A stretch of DNA of 64,000 bases from Stieleria neptunia (GCF_007754155.1 NZ_CP037423.1:9234938-9298937), one strand, 5' to 3'. Positions 18,076-29,246 are shown, counted from the stretch's first letter. Made by a program: numbers and translations. The notes: a model not told the origin generated them from the letters alone.

Positions 18076-18216
18076 AACCGAGCTGAGAAACGGTTTCCGC
18101 GCCCCACCGAAAGCGACGCGTCAGGCAACCGCAACTTCACGGGCAAAAACTGATTCGGGCCCCCTCGCAAAGAGGTCGTACAGTTTTTGAGACTTTGATC
18201 GTCAAGGATTTTCATC

Positions 18217-18671
18217 ACTCTCCCCCTGGGAGAGTCGAGCGTAGCGAGGAGAGGGATTGCGTTGTTGCTTGGGGGCGCCCATCAAGAGTGAAGTGAACGC
18301 CGGGATCGACCGTTCGACCTCCCCTCGCTGCGCTCGACCCCATAGGCACCAAGTTAAGAAGTCACCCTCCCGTGTGCGGGAGGGTCGAGCGAAGCGAGGG
18401 GAGGGTTTCCGACATTGATGCTCCATCGTTGTTAGCAACTTTGGCTTCGCAACAACCCTCCCCGCGTCGTCGCACACTCCTCCGCGACCCTCCCAGAGGG
18501 AGGGTGACTACAACTTCGTTGATGAACGGATCGCTTAACTTGGTGCCTATGCCCCTCGCTGCGCTCGACCCTCCTGCCAGGAGGGTGACTTTCAAACTGC
18601 ACCACCTCTGCCGGAGAGGGTGATGTTGGACGGATAGATACCAATGCCCCCTGGGAGGGCGACATCACCCT
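18217..18671. repeat. Field of short hairpins and inverted repeats
   Basis: The gap from 18076 to 18911 contains no supported gene. It holds repeated hairpins: ACTCTCCC arms with spacer CCT (18217-18235), ACCCTCCCG arms with a 4-nt spacer (18364-18385), ACCCTCCC arms with spacer AGA (18487-18505) and ACCCTCCT arms with spacer GCC (18568-18586). Most are joined to GTCGAGCGNAGCGAGGGG or its complement. A larger nested structure spans 18321-18571 and is listed separately. Confidence 0.85.
18321..18571. repeat. Nested repeat: 20-bp direct repeats around an 18-bp inverted repeat
   Basis: CCCCTCGCTGCGCTCGACCC occurs at 18321-18340 and again at 18552-18571 in the same orientation. Directly inside lie CATAGGCACCAAGTTAAG (18341-18358) and its exact complement (18534-18551). 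The 211-bp inner segment is therefore bounded like a small inserted element. The direct repeats are long for a simple target duplication. Confidence 0.85.
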
Positions 18672-18911
18672 CGTTGACCTGGTATCGAAACAGCGACACC
18701 GTCGAGTGCCCATTCTGCCCCGCCGAGACGGCGCTGCTTCGCCGACGGCAAACCTTGTACATCGACCTGGCAAGGTGTAGTCTATCCAGAAGGGAATCAC
18801 GTGCATTGCGGTTGTTTTCTGGCACGTGCTTCGATCAATCTTCTCCGCTTTCTGCCTCATCCCAGTCTCGCGACGGCACCTCGCCAGACTCGTCTGCTCA
18901 CCGGATACATC

Positions 18912-19097
18912 ATGACGCGACCAGCGATCCTTCTGCTTGCCTTGATCCTTGGTACGTCCGCGATCGCGGGATGCGGCAGATCGTCAACGATCGACAAACC
19001 CAGCGAGTCCGACACGATCGCATCGGGTTACGATGCGATGTCGGACGCCCAAAAGGCGGAATACGATCAAGAAATGGCGAAGCAAATGGAAAATTAG
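18912..19097 (+). CDS. Small lipoprotein preceding a DUF1559 gene
   Basis: The product has 61 residues: a signal sequence with a lipobox (SAIAGC, Cys21), then a short polar tail with SDAQKAEYDQEMAKQMEN at the end. The frame is open upstream to 18801, but ATG 18912 starts a clean lipoprotein leader. The adjacent DUF1559 gene follows after 73 bp. Pairs of a tiny lipoprotein and a DUF1559 protein recur in planctomycetes to my knowledge. The function is unknown. Confidence 0.75.
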   Translation: MTRPAILLLALILGTSAIAGCGRSSTIDKPSESDTIASGYDAMSDAQKAEYDQEMAKQMEN

Positions 19098-19170
19098 TTG
19101 GAGCGACGAGAGCCATTTGCTCGTCTAATAGAGATCTTATTCTTCTGTCTCGGTAACCTTGGAGTTTTCA

Positions 19171-20403
19171 ATGCGAAGGTATTCGACACGTGCCGGCTTC
19201 ACGCTGGTCGAACTGCTGGTGGTGATCGCCATCATCGGCATCCTTGTCGGACTGCTGCTGCCGGCCGTCCAAGCGGCGCGCGAAGCGGCGCGACGGATGA
19301 GTTGCAGCAACAACTTCAAGCAAATCGGTCTGGCACTTCACAACTACCACTCCGCCTATCAACGGCTACCGATGAACTACGGCGGCACCACGCCGGTCGC
19401 ACCGCTGGCCAACGGCCCCGGCGCCGTGACGAGCTGGTGGGAAAGCAACAACTTCGGCAACCACGAACTGCTCAGCATCCTGGTTCCGCTGACGCCCTAC
19501 ATGGAACAGCAAGCGCTCTGGGAATCGATCAGCCAACCCTTCCCCATCACCACCCCGGTCGCGTTCACCTTTCCGGCAATGGGCCCGACCCCGACCCCCG
19601 GTACCGGGGCCGACCCGGCGCGGAACGGCTACGACCCGTGGTGGACCGACGTGCCCGCGTTCCGCTGCCCCAGCGACCCCGGCGAAGGACGGCCCGCGAT
19701 GGGGCGTTCCAATTACGGCCCGCAATGCGGTGACAACCGCAGTCTGTCGTTTGGAGCAAAGGACCCTGGGCTGACGATCATCAATTCACTCGATGACCAA
19801 AACAGCAAGGTCAACCGGGGCTTCTTCGTGCCGCGCGAATTCACCCGCTTCCGCGACGTGCTCGACGGACTGTCCAACACCATGGCGATGGGCGAAATCG
19901 CCACCGACCTGAAAGACGGTGACAAACGAACCACCCCCGCGATCACGCTTTCGGGCTCGATCGCAATGAACCCCAACTACTGTGAAGAAAACTTCATCGA
20001 CCCCGAAAACCCCACGTTCTGGCTGGACGCCGACGGAGTCATCTCCGGAAATTTTCCGGGTGACCAACCGCGGGCGGCCGGCTTCGGTGAAGGCCGAGGC
20101 TTTCGCTGGTGCGACGCCCGACCGATCTATCAAGAAGTCAACTGCATCCTGCCCCCGAACAAGGGACTGTGCACCAACTCGTTTGCGGAAAATGAAGCGA
20201 TCGCGCCGCCGAGCAGCCGGCACCCCGGTGGCTGCCACATGCTGACCGGTGACGGTGCCGTCGTCTTCATCACCGACTCGGTCGAATCGGGCAACGCCAA
20301 CGCCCCGCAACCCACCCCCGGCCTGGAAAGCCCCTACGGCTTGTGGGGCGCCCTCGGCACACGCTCCGGCAAAGAGGTCATCGCCGAATCCCTCAACCAG
20401 TAA
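19171..20403 (+). CDS. DUF1559 prepilin-like exported protein
   Basis: The product has 410 residues. The N-terminus is a type IV prepilin/pseudopilin leader: MRRYSTRAG then [16 protein letters not shown], with the processing site after Gly9 and Glu14 at the usual fifth position. This is followed by the [15 protein letters not shown] signature of DUF1559. The body ends with the [15 protein letters not shown] block typical of the family C-terminus. GGAG lies six bases before ATG 19171, which decides the start over the TTG at 19159. The family is greatly expanded in planctomycetes; a role in surface or pseudopilus-like assemblies is presumed, not known. A strong terminator follows. Confidence 0.93.
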   Translation: MRRYSTRAGFTLVELLVVIAIIGILVGLLLPAVQAAREAARRMSCSNNFKQIGLALHNYHSAYQRLPMNYGGTTPVAPLANGPGAVTSWWESNNFGNHELLSILVPLTPYMEQQALWESISQPFPITTPVAFTFPAMGPTPTPGTGADPARNGYDPWWTDVPAFRCPSDPGEGRPAMGRSNYGPQCGDNRSLSFGAKDPGLTIINSLDDQNSKVNRGFFVPREFTRFRDVLDGLSNTMAMGEIATDLKDGDKRTTPAITLSGSIAMNPNYCEENFIDPENPTFWLDADGVISGNFPGDQPRAAGFGEGRGFRWCDARPIYQEVNCILPPNKGLCTNSFAENEAIAPPSSRHPGGCHMLTGDGAVVFITDSVESGNANAPQPTPGLESPYGLWGALGTRSGKEVIAESLNQ

Positions 20404-20440
20404 CGCGGGATCGGCTCCCGGCGAGCCCAATTTCCATCCA

Positions 20441-20471
20441 CCCTGCCCGATGCACGTCGGGCAGGGTTTTT
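20441..20471 (+). terminator. Rho-independent terminator after the DUF1559 gene
   Basis: CCCTGCCCGA (20441-20450) pairs perfectly with TCGGGCAGGG (20457-20466) across a 6-nt loop, followed by TTTTT. It lies 38 bp after the stop and is the clearest factor-independent terminator in the window. Confidence 0.92.
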
Positions 20472-20517
20472 GATGCGCCAGCCCAACCGCCCCGGCCGGA
20501 CGCGCGGTGAAGCATTT

Positions 20518-20720
20518 GTTAGCGGTAGGGCGCGAGCCCTCCGGTCTTTCACGGTGTTTTTGAAACGCAACCGGACGGTTCGCGGGCTGGCGTTTTAGTC
20601 GGGATCTGCTGAATCAATGGTGAGCCGCTGGCCGTAAGGCCCCGGGCAGCGTCGCAGTGCCCGGCCGCTTACGCGTCGCGGCTCACAAAAACGACAGCCC
20701 GCTCGCGCCGTTCCGCTAAC
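20518..20720. repeat. Palindromic repeat R2, second copy, split by P119
   Basis: It runs from GTTAGCGG (20518) to CCGCTAAC (20713-20720), 203 bp as in the 2.4-kb copy, but with the host part reversed. The gap 20404-20938 otherwise holds only the terminator and a short AGCGGGACGCGTCAGCGA motif (20814-20833) shared with 16.6 kb. Confidence 0.85.
20583..20701 (+). mobile_element. Palindromic miniature element P119, copy 3
   Basis: It is 119 bp; the inner palindrome spans 20620-20686. The termini are CGGGCTGGCGTTTT and AAAACGACAGCCCG. Flanks are TTCG (left) and CTCG (right), a 4-bp duplication with one change. It sits in the same arm of the R2 palindrome as copy 1, but is reversed relative to that arm. 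Confidence 0.88.
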
Positions 20721-20938
20721 TCCTTTGAAGCCAAAGTAAGTGACATCGGGCGTGCGCCCTGCCGCTAAAACCCTGTAGAACACAAGAAAGCAATGCTTCA
20801 CTGCGTTGCCCAGCGGGACGCGTCAGCGAGCGGCGCGTGATCACCAGGCGAAAAACCGGCCTGATCCTGGCATCGATCGGATGCTAGAATCGGCCCGAAC
20901 CCGCTCGACGCCTCGCCCAACCCCTTTGAACACCCGCC

Positions 20939-22255
20939 GTGAAAGAACCCTCCGACAAGCTGTTCAATGCCGGTTTCCTGGGTTTGATGGTGGCGCAGTT
21001 CTTCGGGGCGATGAATGACAACTTGCTAAAAGTCATCTTGGCGTTCGCCGTCGTTCGCGGCGTTTGGGAAGGCCGACTGGGCGACGGCGGCGAAGGCATC
21101 GTCAGCGTCTGCTTTACCTTGCCGTTTTTGCTGCTGTCGGGGTTCGCAGGCCAAATCGCCGATCGTTATTCCAAACGCACGGTCACATTGTGGGTCAAGA
21201 TCGCCGAGATCCCGATCGCCCTGCTGGCCGGCATCGGGTTCTACTTCGAAAACCTTTACCTGGCGCTCCTGGCGCTGGTGGCGCTGACCTGCCAAAGCTC
21301 CTTCTTCGGCCCGGCAAAGTACGGCATGATCCCCGAGTTGGTCAGCGACAAGAACCTCAGTCGGGCCAACGGTTCGATCAACATGATGACCAACATCGCC
21401 GTGATCCTTGGCACCGTGATCGCCGGCTCGGCCAGCGTTCGCTATCACGGTGCGGAAGACGTGGCACGCGTCGCCTGGCTCCCCGGTGCGTTGTTTGTCG
21501 GCACCGCGATCCTCGGATTCGTCGCCAGCTTGCTGATCACCCGTCTGCAACCCGGGCAGCGTGACCTGAACATCAACTACAACCCGTTTGTGATCTACGT
21601 CGATACGATCAAAAAGATGGGCCGCACACGGTTGCTGACCGTGATGATGGCCTGGGGCTACTTTTACCTACTCGCCGGATTGGCCCTGTCGACATTGTTT
21701 CGCTATCCCGAAGTCCTCAGCGTGGGCGACGACGAAGCCAGCGTGCTGATGGGCGTGCTGGGCATTGCGATCGGTCTTGGCTGTGCCATCGCGGGATTCA
21801 TCTCCGGCGACCGGATCGAACCCCGACTGACAACGATCGGCGCCGCAGGCCTGGTGATCTTCTTTTTCTTGCTGGCCGCCGTCCCGCCCTGGATGCCCGA
21901 CGCGCGCCCGATGATCCGCGTCGCGCTCAGCAACGTTGCGTTCTTCATCTTCTTTGCCGGCTTCTTCGCCGGGTTTTACATCATCCCGCTCCAGGCCCTG
22001 CTGCAGAAACTTTCACCGGATGATGAACGCGGTCAATTCCTGGGGACCGCCAACGCCGTCTCCTTCGCCTTCATGACGGTCGCGGGCTTGCTGTACTGGG
22101 CCGTCATGTCGACGCCGGCGTTCAACAATCGCCCCCAACGCATGTTCTACGTCTCCAGCGGCCTGATGCTCGCCGGCTCGCTGTTCTTCCTCTGGAAGCT
22201 GCGCGGCACCGGCATCCTGATCGGATCCAAACCGAACGATCAACCGGACGGTTAG
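20939..22255 (+). CDS. MFS transporter of the lysophospholipid transporter (LplT-like) type
   Basis: The product has 438 residues, with about twelve hydrophobic segments. The N-terminal LGLMVAQFFGAMNDNLLK and the block SSFFGPAKYGMIPELV are hallmark sequences of the LplT/Aas-type permeases, which flip lysophospholipids inward for re-acylation. Here the acyltransferase part found fused in some relatives is absent. The start is GTG at 20939. The substrate is inferred from the family motif only; related planctomycete proteins are annotated simply as MFS transporters. The gene stands alone; short hairpin repeats start 3 bp after the stop. Confidence 0.8.
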   Translation: MKEPSDKLFNAGFLGLMVAQFFGAMNDNLLKVILAFAVVRGVWEGRLGDGGEGIVSVCFTLPFLLLSGFAGQIADRYSKRTVTLWVKIAEIPIALLAGIGFYFENLYLALLALVALTCQSSFFGPAKYGMIPELVSDKNLSRANGSINMMTNIAVILGTVIAGSASVRYHGAEDVARVAWLPGALFVGTAILGFVASLLITRLQPGQRDLNINYNPFVIYVDTIKKMGRTRLLTVMMAWGYFYLLAGLALSTLFRYPEVLSVGDDEASVLMGVLGIAIGLGCAIAGFISGDRIEPRLTTIGAAGLVIFFFLLAAVPPWMPDARPMIRVALSNVAFFIFFAGFFAGFYIIPLQALLQKLSPDDERGQFLGTANAVSFAFMTVAGLLYWAVMSTPAFNNRPQRMFYVSSGLMLAGSLFFLWKLRGTGILIGSKPNDQPDG

Positions 22256-22257
22256 CC

Positions 22258-22391
22258 CGGTAGGTCACGCTGTGCGTGACGTCTGCGCGGTAGGTCACGC
22301 TGTGCGTGACACCTGCGCGGTAGGTCACGCTGTGCGTGACGTCTGCCCGGTAGGTCACGCTGTGCGTGACACCTGGCATGCACAGCATGCC
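22258..22391. repeat. Four 30-bp tandem hairpin units plus a fifth related hairpin
   Basis: Units begin at 22258, 22288, 22318 and 22348, each CGGTAGGTCACGCTGTGCGTG followed by an alternating tail (ACGTCTGC, then ACACCTGC). The arms are GTCACGC and GCGTGAC with spacer TGT. At 22375-22391 there is GGCATGC, spacer ACA, GCATGCC. On the minus strand the last hairpin starts with GTAGG, whose TAG is the stop codon of the next gene. Confidence 0.92.
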
Positions 22392-24184
<1,793 letters not shown>

Positions 24185-24200
24185 TCAGAGTAGATCCCCC

Positions 24201-24272
24201 GTGGCGTAAGCTTCCAGCTTGCGTTCCGTGGCGTAAGCTTCCAGCTTGCGATCGGTGACGCAAGCTCCTACA
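24201..24272. repeat. Repeat R3, two units plus a diverged third
   Basis: Units with GTGGCGTAAGCTTCCAGC start at 24201 and 24228, the same as at 6863. A third, GTGACGCAAGCTCCTACA, lies at 24255-24272; on the minus strand its GTAGG contains the TAG stop of the di-haem cytochrome gene. Confidence 0.88.
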
Positions 24273-25659
24273 GCGTTTTCAGGTACTCCAGCACCTGGCG
24301 TTTTTCGGACTCGCTGAGCACATCGGGAAAATCGTGCCCACGATTGCTCTTGCCGAATTTTCTTGTGTCGAAATAGCTGCGTTTGACGGCCATGTCGGTC
24401 TCGTCTTCGGGCACCCCCGAAACCACCTCCACGGTCAGCCCGATTTTCTGGGGGTCCATGTCGGTCGCGATGGGCCGCCAAACCGTCGGCCGCTGGTCGG
24501 GATTCAACACGTCCCACAGCGTCGGCACGCTTCCGTTGTGGAAATACGGCGCACTGGCCCAAACGCCGTCCAACGGCGGTGCGACGTAGCCGTCGGGATC
24601 GATCACCGTTTCCTGCTGATCAGGCTCGCCGGCATGGGCAAACCAACTGCGGGCGTATTTCCGGCGGCCTTCGACGGTCAACGCGTTCAATCGGACAGGG
24701 TCGGTGCCGAGTTCGTCGATCGGCACACGACGATTGGGATAGTCGGACTCGGCCCCGTAGGTTCCATGACACTCGGCGCAATTGGCGTGAAAGACCGCCC
24801 TGCCCTGCTCCGCCAATTCCCGATCAACCGATCCTTCATAAACCGGAGCCCGCAGCGAACTCAGGTAGGCGAACACGTCTTCAAAATCCTGCTCGTGCTC
24901 GCGATAAAAATCGGGGCCATTCTCAGGCACCAGCGTGAACTGCATCAGCCCCCGATGCCCCTTGGCGGCAAAGCCGTCGATATAGATGTTGGGCCGCTTG
25001 TGAAAGTGCCACCAGGGCGGTGCGTCCATGTCGTGGTGCGTAAAAAATCTCGGTCGCCGGACGACAAGATTCAACTGCTCGTCGCGGCCATTCATCAATC
25101 CCATTCCGAACACGACCGCGTTGGTCGTCCCGTTGGTCGTCCCCAGCGGAATGAACATCGCACCGAGCTCCATGCGTCCGGGCAACAAACCCAAACCGAG
25201 TTTCGCCTTTCCGATCTCCTCGGTCAGCGTTTGCAGCGCGAACCGGTTGTTGGGGGCCCCCGGCGTCAGGTTGCCGTAAACCGTCCCGCCGTGGCACGAA
25301 AAACAGTTCATCGTCCAATCGCCCTCGGCGTTGACGACATACTGAAGCGGTTTGCCCGAATCATCGCCCGGGCGGGTCGTCAGACCGTACCGCTGAAACG
25401 CCAGCTCGCGACGCCGCTGCAGCGATGCGTTCTCCGCTTCGCTCCGCAGCGGTTCCGGCCACACCGTCCACAGGCGGTCAAACGTCGATTGACGGAAATC
25501 GCTCGGCAACACCGCCGTCTCGGTCAAGAACCGATAGCCCCGCGCGGCCGCATCCGGTTCAGCGGCAGCAACGCTCGCCGGAAACAGGCCCCCCGTGCCG
25601 ATCCCGAACGTGCCGATCCCGAACGCGACGATCCAAACGGCAATGAAAGACGGTTTCAT
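24268..25659 (-). CDS. Exported di-haem c-type cytochrome
   Basis: The product has 463 residues with a signal peptide (cleavage near residue 33). There are two haem-binding CxxCH sites, CFSCH at 119-123 and CAECH at 294-298. The spacing and the C-terminal block APPLDGVWASAPYFHNGSVP recall di-haem cytochrome c peroxidases and the RoxA-like branch. The second region before CAECH carries many His/Trp residues (HHDMDAPPWWHFHKRPN) that could be haem ligands or a substrate pocket. Acts in the periplasm; matured by the system II protein encoded at 7-10.5 kb, presumably. The substrate is unknown. Confidence 0.85.
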   Translation of the reverse strand: MKPSFIAVWIVAFGIGTFGIGTGGLFPASVAAAEPDAAARGYRFLTETAVLPSDFRQSTFDRLWTVWPEPLRSEAENASLQRRRELAFQRYGLTTRPGDDSGKPLQYVVNAEGDWTMNCFSCHGGTVYGNLTPGAPNNRFALQTLTEEIGKAKLGLGLLPGRMELGAMFIPLGTTNGTTNAVVFGMGLMNGRDEQLNLVVRRPRFFTHHDMDAPPWWHFHKRPNIYIDGFAAKGHRGLMQFTLVPENGPDFYREHEQDFEDVFAYLSSLRAPVYEGSVDRELAEQGRAVFHANCAECHGTYGAESDYPNRRVPIDELGTDPVRLNALTVEGRRKYARSWFAHAGEPDQQETVIDPDGYVAPPLDGVWASAPYFHNGSVPTLWDVLNPDQRPTVWRPIATDMDPQKIGLTVEVVSGVPEDETDMAVKRSYFDTRKFGKSNRGHDFPDVLSESEKRQVLEYLKTL

Positions 25660-25711
25660 CAGTTGTTTGAGGTTGCAAAAAAAGTTGGGGAACGACGAAG
25701 GAGACAGGCTT

Positions 25712-25799
25712 CGTTGGTGTCCAGCCTTGAGGCGCTCCGCAGAGAGCCTTCAGGCTCGCGTTGGGCACCGAGCATGCGGCGAAAGCCTGGGTACCAACG
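25712..25799. repeat. Inverted repeat with GTTGGT ends
   Basis: GTTGGTGTCCAGCCTTGAGG on the left is partly complementary to GAAAGCCTGGGTACCAAC on the right, with GGCGCTCC and GGCTCGCG motifs between. The ends match the larger element at 46969-47231. It occupies most of the gap between the di-haem cytochrome and the glycosyltransferase-like gene, which is 219 bp. Confidence 0.75.
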
Positions 25800-25878
25800 T
25801 TGTTCAATCGTACGAATCCGCCCAGCCCCGACTGGCGGCAGACCTTGTAGTCTGCGCCATCAACCGCATGACCGCAAA

Positions 25879-27585
25879 TCAATTCACTCGTTCGCCGAAA
25901 TCCAATCGAAACACCACCGGCCGGCCGGGAAACGTTTTCACCGACGAAACGGGCCGAAAACGTACCAACCGGTCGACGAATCGCTGGGTCGATTGCGCGC
26001 CCGAACGCGAGACCAACCAGACCCTCGCCTGGGCCTGCGGCAGGTTTTCCACGTGATGCCGGACCCAACTTTCGTGCTCCAGCGCGCCGACGACCACGAC
26101 GGGGGCCAGCGAATACGGGCCGCGGAGCGGAAACGCCAAGTAGTCCCACTGGTCCTCGCCGACGGATTCGGCCTCGGAGATCGGCCGCCGCAGAAAACTG
26201 GCTTCGATCAGCTGGCTGTCCAACCAGACCACATCGCCCGCCGCGATTTCGCCGCGGACCGCCGCCACCGCCCCACGCCATTGCTCACCGCGGAGCTGCA
26301 CCGGCCATCGACCGGCGGCCAACGTCCACCACGTCCCCTGGTACCAAAGCGTGAAACCGAGCAACACGACCGCGAGCGAGATTCCGCAACCCCGGCCCCA
26401 CCACGGCGACGATTTGCGCTCCGCACCAACGCTGCCGAACCCCCGCACGATCCGAACGATTTCAGATCCACAGATCGCGACCATCTCACCCGCGGTCCAG
26501 GCCAACAGCGGCAGCGCGGCGACGTAGTAGCGGCGATGCCACAACGGCACCCACTCGAAATACGACGCGCAAAAGAACAGCATCGTCCCTGTCACGGCCA
26601 CCAAACCCGGTATCGCCCCGACCCAATCCACGCGATCGGCCGGCTCCCCAACGGCGGCGTCCCGACCGGACCGAAACCGCTTCACCAGGCGGCTTGCCAT
26701 CGACGTGACCGCCGCGCCGCCCAATGGCAGCAGCAGCATCGGCAACCAAGCCCAGGCGTACCAGAGTTGCCACCAAGACGTCGCCTGCCCGAAGGCTTTC
26801 CATAACTCGCGCCGCTGCCATGAATCCGGCAGCGACGACATCGCCAGCGCGGCAAGGGTTGCTACCACGACGACGCCCGCGATCGCGTCGGCTCGCCACC
26901 AACGCAATCGCCGCCGTCTCCATGCAACCCACACGGCGCAGGGGATCAGCAACGCCAACACCCCCAACGACGTCGGGTGCACAAGCGCAGCGACACAAAT
27001 CCAAAACAACATCGACAAACGCCACCGCGCACCGCCGTGACTGTGGGTTCGGCCCAAGCGACGCGTTTCCGACTGCACCGTTGCGGCGGTCGCTGCCGGG
27101 GCCTTTCCCAGCCAGGCCATCATCGACCAAACGGCCAGGACGGCGTACAGCATGACGAAGGCGTAAGCCCTCAGCTCGCAACCGAAAAACACGCCGTTGG
27201 GATCGATCGCCAGCAGTCCTCCCGCGACCACTCCGGCGGAGACTTTTCCGGTTCGATAAGCGACCCCCACCACCAGCAACGCCGACGCCAACGCGCTCGC
27301 CAGCACGCTGCTGAGCCGCATCGGCAATTCGCCGGCCCCGACCAGAGCCGACCAGAGCCACAAGAAGTGAAAGTAGCCGGTGGTTTGATTCCCCGCGGCC
27401 GCGCGGGGTGCCACCTCGGAAAACTCATCCGCGACCACCCACGCCGAATGCAGTTCATCGAGCCAAAAACTCTCCTGACACGACGGCAACCGGAACGCCA
27501 GCGCGAGCGACACCACGGCAACGACGGCCAAGCACGTCGCGCGCGGGTCGATCCCTCCCGAACGTTGCTCCATTGAATCACTCAT
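25879..27585 (-). CDS. Polytopic glycosyltransferase-like membrane protein (GT39/ArnT-like)
   Basis: The product has 568 residues from ATG 27585, with GGAG upstream. It has about ten hydrophobic segments, with a large exported C-terminal part. The first loop carries FWLDELHSAW with the acidic pair Asp43-Glu44 right after the first membrane segment, as in the GT-C fold of ArnT and protein mannosyltransferases, where it binds the polyprenyl-phosphate sugar donor or metal. Probable role: transfer of a sugar from a lipid carrier on the outer face of the membrane. The acceptor is unknown. It is divergent from hisD, with 216 bp between. Confidence 0.72.
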   Translation of the reverse strand: MSDSMEQRSGGIDPRATCLAVVAVVSLALAFRLPSCQESFWLDELHSAWVVADEFSEVAPRAAAGNQTTGYFHFLWLWSALVGAGELPMRLSSVLASALASALLVVGVAYRTGKVSAGVVAGGLLAIDPNGVFFGCELRAYAFVMLYAVLAVWSMMAWLGKAPAATAATVQSETRRLGRTHSHGGARWRLSMLFWICVAALVHPTSLGVLALLIPCAVWVAWRRRRLRWWRADAIAGVVVVATLAALAMSSLPDSWQRRELWKAFGQATSWWQLWYAWAWLPMLLLPLGGAAVTSMASRLVKRFRSGRDAAVGEPADRVDWVGAIPGLVAVTGTMLFFCASYFEWVPLWHRRYYVAALPLLAWTAGEMVAICGSEIVRIVRGFGSVGAERKSSPWWGRGCGISLAVVLLGFTLWYQGTWWTLAAGRWPVQLRGEQWRGAVAAVRGEIAAGDVVWLDSQLIEASFLRRPISEAESVGEDQWDYLAFPLRGPYSLAPVVVVGALEHESWVRHHVENLPQAQARVWLVSRSGAQSTQRFVDRLVRFRPVSSVKTFPGRPVVFRLDFGERVN

Positions 27586-27801
27586 CGACTCTCCATTCAC
27601 AGTTTTTTCTAGCTCGGACGGCCTTTCCGATGCTCGCCCCCCGCACCGCCTCGTGTCGTTCCGCCACATGGCTACGACTGGGCATCGGCGCTATCATAGG
27701 GACTCTGCCCGAATCGCCATGCCCCCGTCGGCCGTCATCCCCCCGACAGGCATTCCCGTGAAAGGCACAGCGTCTTCCCATCGAATCGAAAGAACATCGT
27801 G

Positions 27802-29166
27802 ATGTCCGCTCCCGAAATCCCCACATTGAACCTGCAACGCGTCGATGCACGCGTCGGGTCTGCCGAAATCCTGCAACAGCTCCGCGACAAGCTCAGCCCC
27901 CAAGGCGACGTCGTTTCTCCCCGCGGACGGGCACTGACCGAAGAGGTCTTCGGAGCCCCGCTGACTCCCGTCGAAGTGGTCCAGCGGATCTGCGCGGAGG
28001 TTCAGAACGCCGGCACCGAAGCGCTCTTGAAGTTCAATCGACAACTCGACAAGGCCGACCTGACCGCCGACCAGCTCCGTGTTCCCGCGGCAGACCTGGC
28101 CGCCGCACATGCCGCGGCAGATCCGGAACTGATCGCATCGATTCAACGCATCCGGGACAATGTGGCCACGTTCCAGCAAGCGATTCTGCATCGCGACGTC
28201 ACGATCGAGCCCAAGCCGGGGGTCACGCTGACCCAGCGTTACGTGCCGCTGCGGCGCGTCGGTGTCTGCGTCCCCGGCGGCGCGGCGGCCTATCCGTCGA
28301 CCGTGTTGATGACCGTGGTCCCGGCCCAAGTCGCCGGCGTTCAAGAAATCGCCGTGGTCGCACCGCCGACAGCGTTCGGGGCGTACAATCAAGACATGTT
28401 AGCCACGTGTCACGAACTCGGCGTGACCGAAGTCTATCGCATGGGCGGCGCCCAAGCCGTCGCGGCACTGGCCTACGGGACCGACATCGTCCCGGCGGTC
28501 AACAAGATCGTCGGCCCGGGAAACCTGTTCGTCGCCTTGGCCAAAAAACACGTCTATGGCACCGTCGACATCGATTCCTTTGCCGGCCCCAGCGAAGTCA
28601 TCGTGATCGCCGATCAAACCGCCCGCCCCGAATTCATTGCCGCCGATCTGTTGGCCCAGGCGGAACATTCCCCCGGCAGCGCCATCCTGATCACGTGGGA
28701 CGAAGCGTTGATCGACGCGGTCAGCGGGGAAGTGGCCAAGCAACTCGCGCTGCTCGAACGGGCCGAGTTGACGCTGGACAGCTTGGAAGCCTTCGGCGCG
28801 CTGATCCTGGTCCGCGACGAGGCCCAGGCCTGTGAACTGACCGACTCCTTCGCCCCCGAACACCTGCACATCGAAACGGCCAACCCGCGTGACCAGATCG
28901 CCAAAATCAAGAACAGCGGCGCCGCCTTCCTGGGCCACCACACGCCCGTCGCGCTGGGCGACTACGCCGCCGGCCCCAGCCACGTGCTGCCGACCGGAGG
29001 CACCTGCACCTGGGCCGCGGGACTGTGCAGCAACAGCTTTCTGCGCAGCGGCAGCATCACCGAATTCGACGAATCGGCGATGAACCAGATCGCCCCCGAC
29101 GTCGAGCGTCTGGCCGAAAAAGAAGGCCTGACCGCGCACGCCCGCAGCGTCTCGATCCGGAGATAG
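27802..29166 (+). CDS. hisD: Histidinol dehydrogenase
   Basis: It catalyses the last two oxidations of histidine synthesis (L-histidinol to L-histidine, two NAD+, Zn). The product has 454 residues from ATG 27802 (an in-frame GTG sits just before it). Diagnostic blocks are YGTVDIDSFAGPSEVIVIAD, AEHSPGSA and the catalytic-region EHLHIE. Standard length plus a small N-terminal extension. It is followed by the heptamer repeat and hisC on the same strand. Confidence 0.96.
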   Translation: MSAPEIPTLNLQRVDARVGSAEILQQLRDKLSPQGDVVSPRGRALTEEVFGAPLTPVEVVQRICAEVQNAGTEALLKFNRQLDKADLTADQLRVPAADLAAAHAAADPELIASIQRIRDNVATFQQAILHRDVTIEPKPGVTLTQRYVPLRRVGVCVPGGAAAYPSTVLMTVVPAQVAGVQEIAVVAPPTAFGAYNQDMLATCHELGVTEVYRMGGAQAVAALAYGTDIVPAVNKIVGPGNLFVALAKKHVYGTVDIDSFAGPSEVIVIADQTARPEFIAADLLAQAEHSPGSAILITWDEALIDAVSGEVAKQLALLERAELTLDSLEAFGALILVRDEAQACELTDSFAPEHLHIETANPRDQIAKIKNSGAAFLGHHTPVALGDYAAGPSHVLPTGGTCTWAAGLCSNSFLRSGSITEFDESAMNQIAPDVERLAEKEGLTAHARSVSIRR

Positions 29167-29176
29167 TTTTTTTCAC

Positions 29177-29246
29177 GTTTCAAGTTTCAAGTTTCAAGTT
29201 TCAAGTTTCAAGTTTCAAGTTTCAAGTTTCAAGTTTCAAGTTTCAG
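29177..29246. repeat. Heptamer tandem repeat, 10 units, between hisD and hisC
   Basis: Ten GTTTCAA units in register (the last is GTTTCAG). A tail with CATTTTCC and CATTTTTCTGCC motifs continues to the hisC start. The hisC frame happens to stay open through it, giving a 7-residue periodic pseudo-extension that should not be annotated. Confidence 0.95.

Noticed and set aside
22258-22391. Possible CRISPR array
   Set aside because: The 30-bp units are contiguous with no unique spacers and are themselves hairpins. No cas gene is in the window. The same reasoning excludes the array at 10595-11319.
24334-26805. 823-residue open frame on the plus strand
   Set aside because: It lies opposite the di-haem cytochrome and the glycosyltransferase-like gene, both with clear family motifs. 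It is rich in Arg, Pro and His without any recognisable domain, as expected for a shadow frame in GC-rich DNA.
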